DNA of 44,779 bases, taken from positions 1 to 44,779 of the IMG/VR virus record IMGVR_UViG_3300032285_000510. One strand, given 5' to 3'. A program made the position numbers and the translations under genes. Shown here one piece after another: positions 1 through 9,524 of this stretch (positions are counted from its first letter, which is position 1; the number at the start of each line of letters is the position of its first letter). Below the pieces are notes generated by a model. That model was not told where the DNA came from. It saw only the letters and a list, made by a program, of their open reading frames with translations, and made no database searches. The stretch comes from a virus.

Positions 1-381
1 AGAATCAAAATCAACCTTGTAGTAAATTGAAGTTAGGTCAATTGCAGTAATTGTTACTGTGGCTTTTACTGTAGTTGTGCTTTTAGAAACTAATGTTGCT
101 GTTACCACTGGAGTTTTTGTAAAGGTTGTTGAAAATGGTATTTGACCAGTTTTTGCAACAGTCTTAGTTACTTTTTCAGAATTAACAATATTAATAGTTT
201 GTGCATCAACACTTAAAGAACTTGTTTTAGATGTTGGATAGTTTGAGTTATTAACTTTAATATTTGAATTTCCGTATGTTGCTAATTCAGTATTGATGCT
301 AATTAGTGAACTAACTATATCATAAATGTATTGGGTATCTATTGGTTGCCCATTGCTTGGTAATGAAGGAACTTTTGCCAT
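1..381 (-). CDS. Virion tip/appendage protein with H-type lectin-like repeat, 3' end outside window
   Basis: The gene starts with ATG at 381 and runs off the left edge; 127 codons are visible without a stop. The first 40 residues (MAKVPSLPSNGQPIDTQYIY...) look like a helical attachment segment. Residues of about 75-120 read GQIPFSTTFTKTPVVTATLV followed by alternating beta-type Thr/Val sequence. This resembles the H-type lectin fold of phage and host surface proteins (strand, PxV turn, strand), but without a search it is only a resemblance. It lies after the tip proteins, as expected for a receptor-contact or tip protein. The start is supported by an extended -10 box whose predicted transcription start is the A of this ATG; there is no ribosome binding site. 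Function beyond virion appendage is not established. Confidence 0.6.
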   Translation of the reverse strand, partial: MAKVPSLPSNGQPIDTQYIYDIVSSLISINTELATYGNSNIKVNNSNYPTSKTSSLSVDAQTINIVNSEKVTKTVAKTGQIPFSTTFTKTPVVTATLVSKSTTTVKATVTITAIDLTSIYYKVDFDS

Positions 382-387
382 AATTTA

Positions 388-396
388 ATTATACCA
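388..396 (-). promoter_or_regulatory. Extended -10 promoter TGGTATAAT, predicted leaderless
   Basis: The minus strand reads TGGTATAAT, then six bases, then ATG at 381. Canonical initiation seven bases after the last T of the -10 falls on the A of the start codon. No convincing -35 and no Shine-Dalgarno sequence are seen. Confidence 0.6.
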
Positions 397-399
397 CAC

Positions 400-1272
400 C
401 TAGAACCTCATATTTGTTACTGTTCCAGCAGTAAGAGGCTGTGTGGAAGTTACCTTTATAGATATAGCACTAGTTCTTGCTGCTACACGAACCACCCCAC
501 CATTACCAGTTCCAAGACCAGAGTCAGCGAATATTCTTCTACCAATATATTTATTTCCAAGTGGAAAATCTCCTGCTGGAGATGCAGTTGTAATTGTGAT
601 TATTCCTGTATAAAGACCATCAACAGCAACGGTAGAAACAGTTCCTAAAGTTCCATTTGCACCTTGCCAAACACTTTCAACTGGTGTCATAGCAAGAAAA
701 GTAGTTTCACCTTGTGAAAAAATATTATCATATTTTGGAAATGATGATGCAAAAATTGCCATCTGAACATACTGAACAGAAGTATTTAATCTATCAAAAG
801 TTAAACTATCTGATGTTGTTGTTCCTAAAAATTGCCAGTCAGACCAAACAGCAGTATTATCTTTCCAAGAAACATAAATATCATATGTTTTATTTATTTG
901 TAATTCTGTTGGAATTTTCCAAGAACATGTGTATTGTGTATCATATGGAGCAGATGCTCCTGCATCAATTTCTGGTTTACTAATAGATGCACTATATCCA
1001 GTTGATGGTTGTGCATAACCATTTGATGGGTGTGGGTCAGCACCTGCTGTTGATACTAATGCTCTAGTGTATGCTGTTAGTCCAGAATAAAGTTCAAGTA
1101 TTGAAGATGTTTGACCTTTTTCATTTTTAGGAAAATTTACTGTAATGGGTGATGACCAATCTGATACTCTCGAACCATCTTTAGATTTTACTCTATATTT
1201 TAAAACATATTTGCCAGTTGATACTAAACCATTTATATCTGATACTGGTATTTTAACTATTTTATTTGTCAT
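400..1272 (-). CDS. Tail tip/fibre protein with fibronectin III-like N-terminus
   Basis: A 290-residue protein starting MTNKIVKIPV. Residues 10-50 (GKYVLKYRVKSKDGSRVSDW, then SSPITV) have the look of a fibronectin type III strand pattern, in which a YxxxYRV strand is followed by SxWS. A second Ser/Trp-rich stretch, YDIYVSWKDNTAVWSDWQF at about 135-155, repeats the theme. The C-terminal third is beta-rich and Gly/Thr-rich. Fn3-like domains are common in siphovirus tip proteins and are thought to bind cell-surface glycans weakly. The ATG at 1272 was chosen over a TTG at 1290: it follows the upstream stop by one base and has GGGG six bases before it. It is the fourth gene of a tightly packed tip block. 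Exact function is unknown. Confidence 0.65.
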   Translation of the reverse strand: MTNKIVKIPVSDINGLVSTGKYVLKYRVKSKDGSRVSDWSSPITVNFPKNEKGQTSSILELYSGLTAYTRALVSTAGADPHPSNGYAQPSTGYSASISKPEIDAGASAPYDTQYTCSWKIPTELQINKTYDIYVSWKDNTAVWSDWQFLGTTTSDSLTFDRLNTSVQYVQMAIFASSFPKYDNIFSQGETTFLAMTPVESVWQGANGTLGTVSTVAVDGLYTGIITITTASPAGDFPLGNKYIGRRIFADSGLGTGNGGVVRVAARTSAISIKVTSTQPLTAGTVTNMRF

Positions 1273-1273
1273 G

Positions 1274-2935
1274 TTATGCCCCAATACCAAGGTCTAATCT
1301 AAAATTAACTAAATTGTTAGTATTTGCTTTTTTATTAATTTTATTTAAAGAACTATTATTTACAACTGTATAGGCTGTTAATGCATATAATGGGTTTGCT
1401 GTAGTAAGATTTTCATATCTTAAGCCATCAATAGCAATAGCAAAATTATCTGTTGGTGTTCCCGATACCTCAACAGAACAATATACTTTAACAGATGAAA
1501 CATCTTTCCAATTGAATCCAGTTGTGGTTGTAATACTAGAAATAGGCAAAGAACTTACAATATATCTATTACCATAAGCAACACTTGTATCTGATTTAAT
1601 AAATGAAGCCCTTGCATAATCCTGACCATTTGAAGATAAAAATTCAAACATTATATTAATTGAATCTATCAAGGTAGATGTAACAGAACTGGCAGCATTT
1701 ACTAAAGAGAAAGCCAGTCTTAACTCATCTGTTGATGATGCAGTGCTAAGGTCTACCCCAGGATTTTGTAAATTTATATAATCCGATGTTGACGTAAAGG
1801 TTGGACTAGTGTAGTCAGACAAGGCTCCTGGAAGAATTAATGCATCCCCAAGTAATCTTGGTTGCTCTTGTCTTATTTTACGATAAGTGTTTGCTTTCCA
1901 ATAATTATCATCAGAACTTACAAAAATTGGTATAGTTGTTGTAAAAGTTGATGTCATTGAATTAGTATAGGTAATATCGCTATATAATTTATTTGTTGCA
2001 TCAAAGTATTGCCAATTTTCTGTTTGAGTAAAGTTTAACAATATTCTACTATCTGAATTTGTATATTGATTTGAACCTAAAGAGTATAGTCCTAATTCAG
2101 TAATATCATATCTAAAAGCATCTGTTATTTCTGCTGTTAAAGATATTTGTTTTGTATACCCAGTAATATTAAAAAGAGAACTATTTGTAGCATAACCAGC
2201 ATATGCTACGTTCCAAAGACTTGAACCCCATGAAACAGAAGAATCATATGGTGTTGCTGTAAATTGATTTACTGATGATGTTAATGTAACTGATGTTATA
2301 ACATATAATCCATTTAGTTGTGGTTGATATAATGGTGAACCTGTTATTACATAAACATCTGTTATATTTACTTTATCTCCAACTGTAAATTGGTTTACTG
2401 TTGATAAACTCATAGCAACTGTAATTTGTTTTGCAGCAGTTATTGTTATTGAGGTTCCTTGAATAACTTGTTTATCAACAATATATGAACGAGATGTAAT
2501 TGGGAATCTTGCCATTTCAAAATCTAGATTTGTTTTTTCTGAAAACTTTTTAGATTTTAAACTACCAATAACCTTAATATTTGTTAGACCACTTCCTGCA
2601 GTCATAGTGGCAGTAGAATTTATAGTTATTTGTGTTGGACTGTTTATAGAAACTACTGTAACTGTTCCGCTTCCAAGACTTCCTGATGATGTAGAAGTTG
2701 CAGTAATAACATCATTTATATCTAAATAATTTAATCCATCGGACATTGTTAGTGTTGCACTATAAATACCATTGGAAGACGTTACTGTGCCAACCGAACC
2801 AGAAGATGCAACTAAAATTCCAGTTTCGTCAGATAGTGGTCGTGCTCCACAGCCAATAGCAATATGAGAGGCATAGGAACTAGCCTGTCCAACTAAATAT
2901 TTAGAAATAATCTCTATTCCAGAACTTGTAATCAT
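1274..2935 (-). CDS. Minor tail / baseplate-tip structural protein
   Basis: A 553-residue protein, almost entirely Ser/Thr/Asn-rich beta sequence. The N-terminus (SKYLVGQASSYASHIAIG, then a short P-L-S-D-E-T-G segment) resembles the start of phage proteins that sit on the tail tip, where a conserved HIAIG-type strand begins the fold. Around residues 165-250 it contains one of the recurrent modules seen elsewhere in this genome (FTVGDKVNITDV...LNGLYVITSV...NQFTATP). The region at about 375-500 (DLSTASSTDELRLAFSLVN, and later IMFEFLSSNGQDYARA) looks like a carbohydrate-binding, LamG-like sandwich. The ATG at 2935 is preceded by AGG seven bases upstream and lies 12 bases after the previous stop. 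Role in the tip is inferred from position only. Confidence 0.6.
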   Translation of the reverse strand: MITSSGIEIISKYLVGQASSYASHIAIGCGARPLSDETGILVASSGSVGTVTSSNGIYSATLTMSDGLNYLDINDVITATSTSSGSLGSGTVTVVSINSPTQITINSTATMTAGSGLTNIKVIGSLKSKKFSEKTNLDFEMARFPITSRSYIVDKQVIQGTSITITAAKQITVAMSLSTVNQFTVGDKVNITDVYVITGSPLYQPQLNGLYVITSVTLTSSVNQFTATPYDSSVSWGSSLWNVAYAGYATNSSLFNITGYTKQISLTAEITDAFRYDITELGLYSLGSNQYTNSDSRILLNFTQTENWQYFDATNKLYSDITYTNSMTSTFTTTIPIFVSSDDNYWKANTYRKIRQEQPRLLGDALILPGALSDYTSPTFTSTSDYINLQNPGVDLSTASSTDELRLAFSLVNAASSVTSTLIDSINIMFEFLSSNGQDYARASFIKSDTSVAYGNRYIVSSLPISSITTTTGFNWKDVSSVKVYCSVEVSGTPTDNFAIAIDGLRYENLTTANPLYALTAYTVVNNSSLNKINKKANTNNLVNFRLDLGIGA

Positions 2936-2947
2936 AATTTTACCTAA

Positions 2948-3769
2948 CTATATTGTATCACTAAAGACACTATTATATGAAATAAATTCAATTTCAACCT
3001 CTTCATCATCTTGAATATCTTGTAATTCTATAAAAATATGGGTAAATGAGGTAGAACTCTTAAACAAATTTGTAATAGTTCCATTAGATACAGCATATCC
3101 ACCTTTAATTGTATAAGAACTAATTTGAAAAGTATTTGTAGAATTGCTTACGGAAGTAACTTTTATTTCTGATGAACCAAGGCTACCAGTTCCATCTGTA
3201 GCAGTTAAAATATCTCCTGCTTGTAATAACTTACTTGCAATAGTTCCAGTAGGAAGAGTAATTGTTGCTGTTCTTGTAGAACCAAGAATGGTAGCACCGC
3301 TAACTGTTGCTGTTTCTGAAACAAAAATGTTTTTATTTATTGTGTCAAAATAAACATTTGGAGAGTTAACACTAGAATATATATCTTCATAATATGAATA
3401 TGTTGTAGTTCCAATATAAACTGGTTTAGAAATATTAACAGGAACATAGTTATTTAAATTAATGTTATATTTATTCAGTATTGCTTCTGTTCCGTCTGCT
3501 TGTTTTTCATTTTGCTTAGAACTTATTGCTCCCAGAATTTCACTAGAATTTGAAATTATTGACGAATCCGCTTTCAAAATAATATCTGAATATCCACTAT
3601 TAATAAACTCAAGACCACCAATTCCGTCAAAAGTTGCCGAAACTGCATCATCAATATTTATACTTGATGTTTCAATAAATAAATTAGATGTTGCTATTTT
3701 TACCTGATTATTTCTTTTTATTCCATTTAAATAACCAAGTGATTCAGTAATTACTGGTTTTGCTCCCAT
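2948..3769 (-). CDS. Tail-tip protein, unknown family
   Basis: A 273-residue protein beginning MGAKPVITESLGYLNGIKRN. I do not recognise the family. Residues of about 155-230 carry a strand-rich module (LTATDGTGSLGSSEIKVTSV...TFQISS) that echoes one in the next gene (SGSLGSGTVTVVSI...QITINS), so the two proteins share a building block. The C-terminus is acidic (IELQDIQDDEEVEIEF). The start codon overlaps the stop of the 1716-aa hub gene by one base (TAATG) and has GAGGT seven bases upstream, so translation is probably coupled. Position right after the hub gene suggests a tip component or fibre adaptor. Confidence 0.55.
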   Translation of the reverse strand: MGAKPVITESLGYLNGIKRNNQVKIATSNLFIETSSINIDDAVSATFDGIGGLEFINSGYSDIILKADSSIISNSSEILGAISSKQNEKQADGTEAILNKYNINLNNYVPVNISKPVYIGTTTYSYYEDIYSSVNSPNVYFDTINKNIFVSETATVSGATILGSTRTATITLPTGTIASKLLQAGDILTATDGTGSLGSSEIKVTSVSNSTNTFQISSYTIKGGYAVSNGTITNLFKSSTSFTHIFIELQDIQDDEEVEIEFISYNSVFSDTI

Positions 3770-6700
3770 TACACTACCTCACTTAAATATAGTTTCATTT
3801 CTGGACCGTCAGAACCACGGTCATATGTAATATGATACACTATAAATCTTCCTGTTGAATTTTGCAAAACATTATCAATTTCATAATCTATTTGAACAAT
3901 GTCTCCTAATTGAATCATTGGGTTTGCAAAAACTGTAACACAAACTGATTTCTTTGGTGTCATAACTTTATCAACCATCCATTTCATTAGATTATTTGCT
4001 GTATCAAAATTTTGAATATAATTTCCAGAAAGTGTAAAATCTTTTTTACCATAAGTATTTCTACTATTCTGAATAGAGATATACTTATTATTTAAATTAG
4101 AATAATTCTCATAGTTGTTTAATTGACTATTTTGTTTAAAATATTCATCAACAGTTAAATCATGTTGTGATTGTTGTGTGAAAGTTATACCCTGAATTCT
4201 TAAAAAGTTTCCTGTTGATTCATCTAGATTAAGAGCAAAGTCAGATGCATTGAATACCATAAACTCTGCACCATAAGGATTTGACCTAAAGTTTGAAATT
4301 ACATATCCTTGAGATTCATTTAATGTTGGAGATATTTGAGAATATAATGCAGGGTAAGCCTTGTCATAACGAATATTAAAATAAGCACATTCACGCATAA
4401 TGGTTCCAAATTCTTCAAAGTATAGACTATATTTTGGTTGTTGAGAACTTCCAACTTCTTGTAAATATGTTTGAAGAATGGCAGGGTTTATTAAATATTT
4501 CCTGTAATTAGCATTATCTAATTTATTATCAATAAATGCTGATTTTTTATTTATTGGGCTATTTGGTTTTGCAGAATTATCTCCGATAGCAAATACATGT
4601 TCAAAGAAGCATATGCCCTTTCCACGAGTAAACAATGCAATGTTTTTATTATTTGCATTTAGTGGAATTGCATCATTATCTTTAACTGTTGCTATTAATT
4701 TGCCATTTAGGTATAAATTAAATTTTCTTCTATAAGCACCAGCATTTGATGAAAGTTCTTCTGTTTCTACCAATAGGTCATAAACTGTTGGAGTTTTAGT
4801 GCTCATAGATTTTGACATTCCAACAAACTGACCATCATCTACTAAGATAGGAGCATTGCCACTCCACAAAACAACAGGCACAGCCTCTTTAGTATTGGCA
4901 CCCTTTAAAATTTTGTAAAAGAATACATTTGGAATTGACGTTACTTGAGTGTCTTTATCTGTTTTTTCTATAATTGATTCATTTGATAATGCAACAATTT
5001 CAAAATAATATCCAATATTTTTATTAACTGTTGGGTCAATATTAATTGCAATACCTCCACCTGTTCCAGAAACATCATATGTTCCAGAAGAATTTTTATA
5101 TGAATTTAAAATTTCTCCACCAATTGGTGTTTGTTTGGCAGCATTTATGTTTTCATTTGTAGGCAATGGTTGTCCAACAATTCTCATCCTTGTTCCAAAA
5201 GAATATGCAGTAGGGCATTCTGTATTATAGTTTTTATAAACATACGAAATTGCATTATTACTTTTTTGAAGGAATTTTTCTATTTTTCCAGTTTCATTTG
5301 AAATTGATATAGTGCTTGTATTGTCTGTAGTTATTGTGCTTGATGTTGTTGCTGTTACTTTAAATGTTCCATTCCCAGAAGTTAAATTAGATACTAATAC
5401 TTTATCTCCAACTTTGAATTGATGATTATTTCCAATAGTATAAGTTTTTGTTGTTCCATTATAAGCAGTAATAGCATCAATCAATAATGGATTAAAATCA
5501 TGTGGTCCAGAAATAACTAAAGCAGAACTTTTTATTGTTCCATTTGGTTTATTCTTATCCATAGTAGAAGTTGTGTCTAGTTCAGTATAAGATGAAGAGT
5601 CAAAGAAATCTTTAGTTGTTCCAGATACAATTGGCTTATCAAGCATAAATGATATTGAATCTCCAATAGAATATGATATAGTTCCCAGTGGCTCAATAAG
5701 GTCGCTAGTTGCATAAATTGTTGCATTGGTGAGGGTTGATGTGATTTCTTTTGTTAATGTAATTTGATTAGCAGCAGCATTAATACTTTTAATTTTTGTT
5801 CCTTCTGGAATTGCAGAATTACCCAAATCATTGTATTTTACAGATACACTTCCAGCAGTAGTTATATTACCAGCAGCAGAATTTATATTTTTTACAGTAA
5901 AAGATGTTGTTGATGGAATATTTACAACCACATAAGTTCCACGATATTCTGTTGGTAAAACATTTTTAATTCTTATAGTATTTCCAAGTTGCAAGTTATG
6001 TGCAGTACTTGTTGTAATAGTCATATTGCCAGAAGAAAAAGTTGGTGTTTGTAATGGAACAACTACAGATGTATACGGATAAAAGTATAATCCTTCAACT
6101 AATCCTGTTGTATCTGATACATTCAGAGTTGCTGTGGGGCTTGTAGCATTGACACCTTTTATTTCATAAGTTGTTTGTCCATATTGTCCTTTTTGAAATA
6201 ACCATTGGGATTGCATTCTAAATGTCCTATGATTTATTGGATTTAGCCACGAGTTTGTAGAATCTAAAACTGTATGATTAGTTATTGTTGTTCCAAATTG
6301 TGCTCTACCATGCTTAGTAACCACATTGTTTGATACTTCTGCATAAATTCTTACAAATCCTGTAGGAAACATTTTTCCGCCAAATGGAAGTTGTGCAAAA
6401 TATTGTTGATATTCTGAAGTGCTTTGAATCCAAACAGGTGATGATTGTCCTGTTACAGAATATTGAACAGCATCATATTGAATTATTTCTCCATTAGAAT
6501 AAAAGAATCCTTTGTATCTTGTAAGCCAATAAATAGATTGACCAAAGTCCATAGTATTATTTATTAAAATGCCGCCAGAAATGGTTGGTGGATTATTTGA
6601 AAGATTTGAATTTAATACTAAAGCAGACAATGAATAAGAAGATTGATTACCTACTTCATCATTTTCTGGTCTAAGACTTTCAGTACCTGCGACTTCCCAA

Positions 6701-8919
6701 AGAAGAACTGGCTTATATTTATATGCTCTATCTTTATTCAGCATTGACTGTTCTTTAATGGTTGATGTTGATTTCTGAATATACTTATTATTGTAAGTTA
6801 TCTTTCCACCATTATAAATAATACTATCTTCTGCTTCTAGTGATTCTATATTTGCAAGGATTTTTGTAGAAGCATTGTATGGGTCATAGTAGTTTTTAAT
6901 TGCCCCAGTTCCACCACTTAGATTTGATGATGCAAAATCTTTTGTTCCATATAAGGTTATTACTGCATCTCTACCACCATTAGCAGCAGTTGGTGGCATA
7001 ATATAATTTTTTGACATTGTTACAAAGTTGTTGTCTTCGTCAAAAAACATTGATGTTTGTGTTGATTGAGCCAAATCATTTAATACTTCTGCTACGTTTG
7101 TATCTGGAGCAATAAAGAAATATGGAATCTTGTCTTCCGATTCTCCAGTGTTTCTTAAAAATTTATAATTTGAAAAACCTATATTATCCAAAAGTGTTGC
7201 AATTGCAAAACTAAGTGGAACATTTCTTAATAAAATAGAGGGTGCAGTTATTGATTCAAAATAAAATAATAGGTCTCTTAGTGTTAATGTCGCTGTTCTA
7301 TCTGAGGTATTGATTTGTGGAAATCCATCTACATACATTGTTTTTATTGGAACATAATAATCATACATTGTTGGATAACTTCTATCGTCTATAATGTGTT
7401 CATAAAATTTAAATTGTAGATTTTTTGAGGTTATGTTTGATATTAGGCTACCAGTAATGTTTGTGCCATCTGTGGTTAAATCATTATACTCATTGAATGA
7501 TTGGTCATAATCAAATATAGATATAGAGCCTGTTGATGCAAGCAATTGTCCTACTGGAATTCCAGAATTACCGATATCAGAAGCAATCTTTTCAATTGAA
7601 TAGTTAATGGTTTTATCAGATAAATCTGCTACTAATCTTGGTGACATTTCAATTAAATCAAAACTTGAACGATATTGTGTCATTGTATCTACAACAATAC
7701 GAATACCTTTAATGAACTGAAACTCTCTATATGTAGGTGTGAGCGTTGTCGTTGCACTACCGTAAAAATCTGGTGATGTTAATGTAGTCAATTTAGATGT
7801 TGATAATGTTTGACCTTCTTCATTTAAATACCAGCCATATACTGGAGTAAATGATTTAGTAGTCCAATCTGTACCATTCCAAACATAAATTGTTCCAGCA
7901 GTAGTTTTGGTTGGGTCTGCTACCAAATATGCATCTCCAATTCCTCCATCTATTGGTAAAGCATTTACTGAAGGATAATTACCTAATAGTCTTACGTTCA
8001 AATCTAAATTATTTGATGGACCATATTTTGTTGGAGCATTGGTTATTCCATATGCAAGTTCTACATATCCATCAGAACCAATTACCCTTTTACCATTTGT
8101 TCTTGTTTGGTTCAAGGAAAAAGTTTGTACTGTTGTCCAAGTTGTTCCAATAAGAACTTGAACTTTCCACCTTGCTGGAGTTTTTTGATTTACAAGATTT
8201 CCAGTATTTGTTGGGTCTTCGTAAAAGGGGTCATTAAATGATGTATTATTTGATTTTTTATAAGGACCATAATTTGTATCGCCAACACCAGTTTGCATTT
8301 TAACAACAAGTCTATTAGCAGGAACATAGTCTTTATATACTACAAATGGTGCTGTATCATCAATCCAATAATCTCCATTGCCTGTTGCTGTTAAAGCGAT
8401 GCCTCTTTCAACACCACCAAAAGAACCAGACTCTACTCTATAAGAATTCCAATATTTAAATTTATCATCTTTTGATGATAAGTAAAATCTTGGCTGTTTG
8501 TGCATATTTGCATTTGCATAATTTATATAGTTATTTCCTAAAAATCTAACTTTATTGATTCCAGAACGAGGTCTAAATCTAGATATAGTATCTGTAAGTG
8601 AATACAACATTTTTTCTGTTTGATTTAAAACTGAATTAGTTAATGGGTCTAAAGTGTCTAAATTAATTCCAACATTAACAATGATATTTGAATTGGTAGC
8701 CCCTGTATATGCAGATAGTGTATCTGAAAAATCCCAAGATGCAGCAACTGTTCCAAAATTTGCTTCTGTTGCAGTTAGTGTAGCAGGTCTATACCTATAA
8801 TTTCCTAAAGTATAAATGTTATCTGAAAAATTCATATTCCATTCAGCCAGAACTAAGGACTGAAGATTTACAGAAGATGATTGTTCTAAATAGTTTTGAA
8901 GATTGGTATTCTGATACAT
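3769..8919 (-). CDS. Large tail-tip hub protein (Tal/gp27-like hub with central LamG-like region)
   Basis: A 1716-residue protein. Residues of about 440-690 contain the pattern of siphovirus hub proteins: paired strands, then VLNDLAQSTQTSMFFDEDNNF, which matches the usual hub sequence in which a short helix is followed by FDExxNF. The last 90 residues (KSVCVTVFANPMIQLGDIVQ, then TGRFIVYHITYDRG) match the closing hub domain, with its typical NPxxxLGDxV turn. Between them are recurrent beta modules (HNLQLGNTIRIKNVLPTEYR; HQFKVGDKVLVSN) and a concanavalin-like region near residues 1250-1410 (FNLYLNGKLIATVKDND). The ATG at 8919 was preferred over an upstream in-frame start because GGAAGAGG precedes it and it overlaps the previous stop (TAATG). 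It probably closes the tail tube and carries the host-contact proteins encoded after it. Confidence 0.75.
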   Translation of the reverse strand: MYQNTNLQNYLEQSSSVNLQSLVLAEWNMNFSDNIYTLGNYRYRPATLTATEANFGTVAASWDFSDTLSAYTGATNSNIIVNVGINLDTLDPLTNSVLNQTEKMLYSLTDTISRFRPRSGINKVRFLGNNYINYANANMHKQPRFYLSSKDDKFKYWNSYRVESGSFGGVERGIALTATGNGDYWIDDTAPFVVYKDYVPANRLVVKMQTGVGDTNYGPYKKSNNTSFNDPFYEDPTNTGNLVNQKTPARWKVQVLIGTTWTTVQTFSLNQTRTNGKRVIGSDGYVELAYGITNAPTKYGPSNNLDLNVRLLGNYPSVNALPIDGGIGDAYLVADPTKTTAGTIYVWNGTDWTTKSFTPVYGWYLNEEGQTLSTSKLTTLTSPDFYGSATTTLTPTYREFQFIKGIRIVVDTMTQYRSSFDLIEMSPRLVADLSDKTINYSIEKIASDIGNSGIPVGQLLASTGSISIFDYDQSFNEYNDLTTDGTNITGSLISNITSKNLQFKFYEHIIDDRSYPTMYDYYVPIKTMYVDGFPQINTSDRTATLTLRDLLFYFESITAPSILLRNVPLSFAIATLLDNIGFSNYKFLRNTGESEDKIPYFFIAPDTNVAEVLNDLAQSTQTSMFFDEDNNFVTMSKNYIMPPTAANGGRDAVITLYGTKDFASSNLSGGTGAIKNYYDPYNASTKILANIESLEAEDSIIYNGGKITYNNKYIQKSTSTIKEQSMLNKDRAYKYKPVLLWEVAGTESLRPENDEVGNQSSYSLSALVLNSNLSNNPPTISGGILINNTMDFGQSIYWLTRYKGFFYSNGEIIQYDAVQYSVTGQSSPVWIQSTSEYQQYFAQLPFGGKMFPTGFVRIYAEVSNNVVTKHGRAQFGTTITNHTVLDSTNSWLNPINHRTFRMQSQWLFQKGQYGQTTYEIKGVNATSPTATLNVSDTTGLVEGLYFYPYTSVVVPLQTPTFSSGNMTITTSTAHNLQLGNTIRIKNVLPTEYRGTYVVVNIPSTTSFTVKNINSAAGNITTAGSVSVKYNDLGNSAIPEGTKIKSINAAANQITLTKEITSTLTNATIYATSDLIEPLGTISYSIGDSISFMLDKPIVSGTTKDFFDSSSYTELDTTSTMDKNKPNGTIKSSALVISGPHDFNPLLIDAITAYNGTTKTYTIGNNHQFKVGDKVLVSNLTSGNGTFKVTATTSSTITTDNTSTISISNETGKIEKFLQKSNNAISYVYKNYNTECPTAYSFGTRMRIVGQPLPTNENINAAKQTPIGGEILNSYKNSSGTYDVSGTGGGIAINIDPTVNKNIGYYFEIVALSNESIIEKTDKDTQVTSIPNVFFYKILKGANTKEAVPVVLWSGNAPILVDDGQFVGMSKSMSTKTPTVYDLLVETEELSSNAGAYRRKFNLYLNGKLIATVKDNDAIPLNANNKNIALFTRGKGICFFEHVFAIGDNSAKPNSPINKKSAFIDNKLDNANYRKYLINPAILQTYLQEVGSSQQPKYSLYFEEFGTIMRECAYFNIRYDKAYPALYSQISPTLNESQGYVISNFRSNPYGAEFMVFNASDFALNLDESTGNFLRIQGITFTQQSQHDLTVDEYFKQNSQLNNYENYSNLNNKYISIQNSRNTYGKKDFTLSGNYIQNFDTANNLMKWMVDKVMTPKKSVCVTVFANPMIQLGDIVQIDYEIDNVLQNSTGRFIVYHITYDRGSDGPEMKLYLSEVV

Positions 8920-9524
8920 TATACCTCTTCCAGCGTTACTGATACATTCCAAAAATCATAATTGTTAGTACCGCCACGCTTTGCTACAGTCCAATCAAAA
9001 CTAGAAATAAACATTTCAATAACTTCGTTGTATTCTCCTAGATGTCCATATTGACCAGATTCTGCAAAATTTGATTTCTTGTCATATGCTAGAAAAACAT
9101 AAAATGAACCTGTGTGATTACTATACCAATCAAGCAATTCATTTCCACCAGCACCGCCATCAACTGTAAAGGGTTTGATTGTTGATTTACCAGTTGAGTC
9201 ATTAAATTGTGGGTCAAGTCTGAATGCTCTCGATGGCAACATATCCCAAGATGTAGAAATAGTTAGTTTGTCTGCAATGTGGTATGAACGCATACGACCA
9301 TTAATCATGCGTTGACGTTTTTCAATACGCTCTGGCTTAAAAGATATTTCTTTTCTGCCATGGTCAGATAAAATAATAAAATCATCTCCAGCAGTTACTT
9401 GGTTTACTTCATATCCTTGTGGAACGTAGATACCATTGCTAATGATTGGAGGCAGGTCTGACCATAGCATAGCCTGTGGTCTCTTATACTTTTTTCTACC
9501 TGATAAATATACGCTATCTGCCAT
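8919..9524 (-). CDS. Distal tail-like protein downstream of tape measure
   Basis: A 201-residue protein. It sits between tape measure and hub, the usual place of the distal tail protein (Dit), which forms the ring joining tube and hub. Sequence features fit only loosely: a basic N-terminus (SGRKKYKRPQAMLWSDLPP), a central stretch ending RMRSYHIADKLTISTSWDML, and a C-terminal strand pattern (EVIEMFISSFDWTVAKRG...DFWNVSVTLEEV) typical of tube-like beta sandwiches. Start and stop are overlapped with both neighbours by one base (TAATG), so it is probably translationally coupled. AGGAG lies about 12 bases before the ATG. Assignment is mainly positional. Confidence 0.65.
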   Translation of the reverse strand: MADSVYLSGRKKYKRPQAMLWSDLPPIISNGIYVPQGYEVNQVTAGDDFIILSDHGRKEISFKPERIEKRQRMINGRMRSYHIADKLTISTSWDMLPSRAFRLDPQFNDSTGKSTIKPFTVDGGAGGNELLDWYSNHTGSFYVFLAYDKKSNFAESGQYGHLGEYNEVIEMFISSFDWTVAKRGGTNNYDFWNVSVTLEEV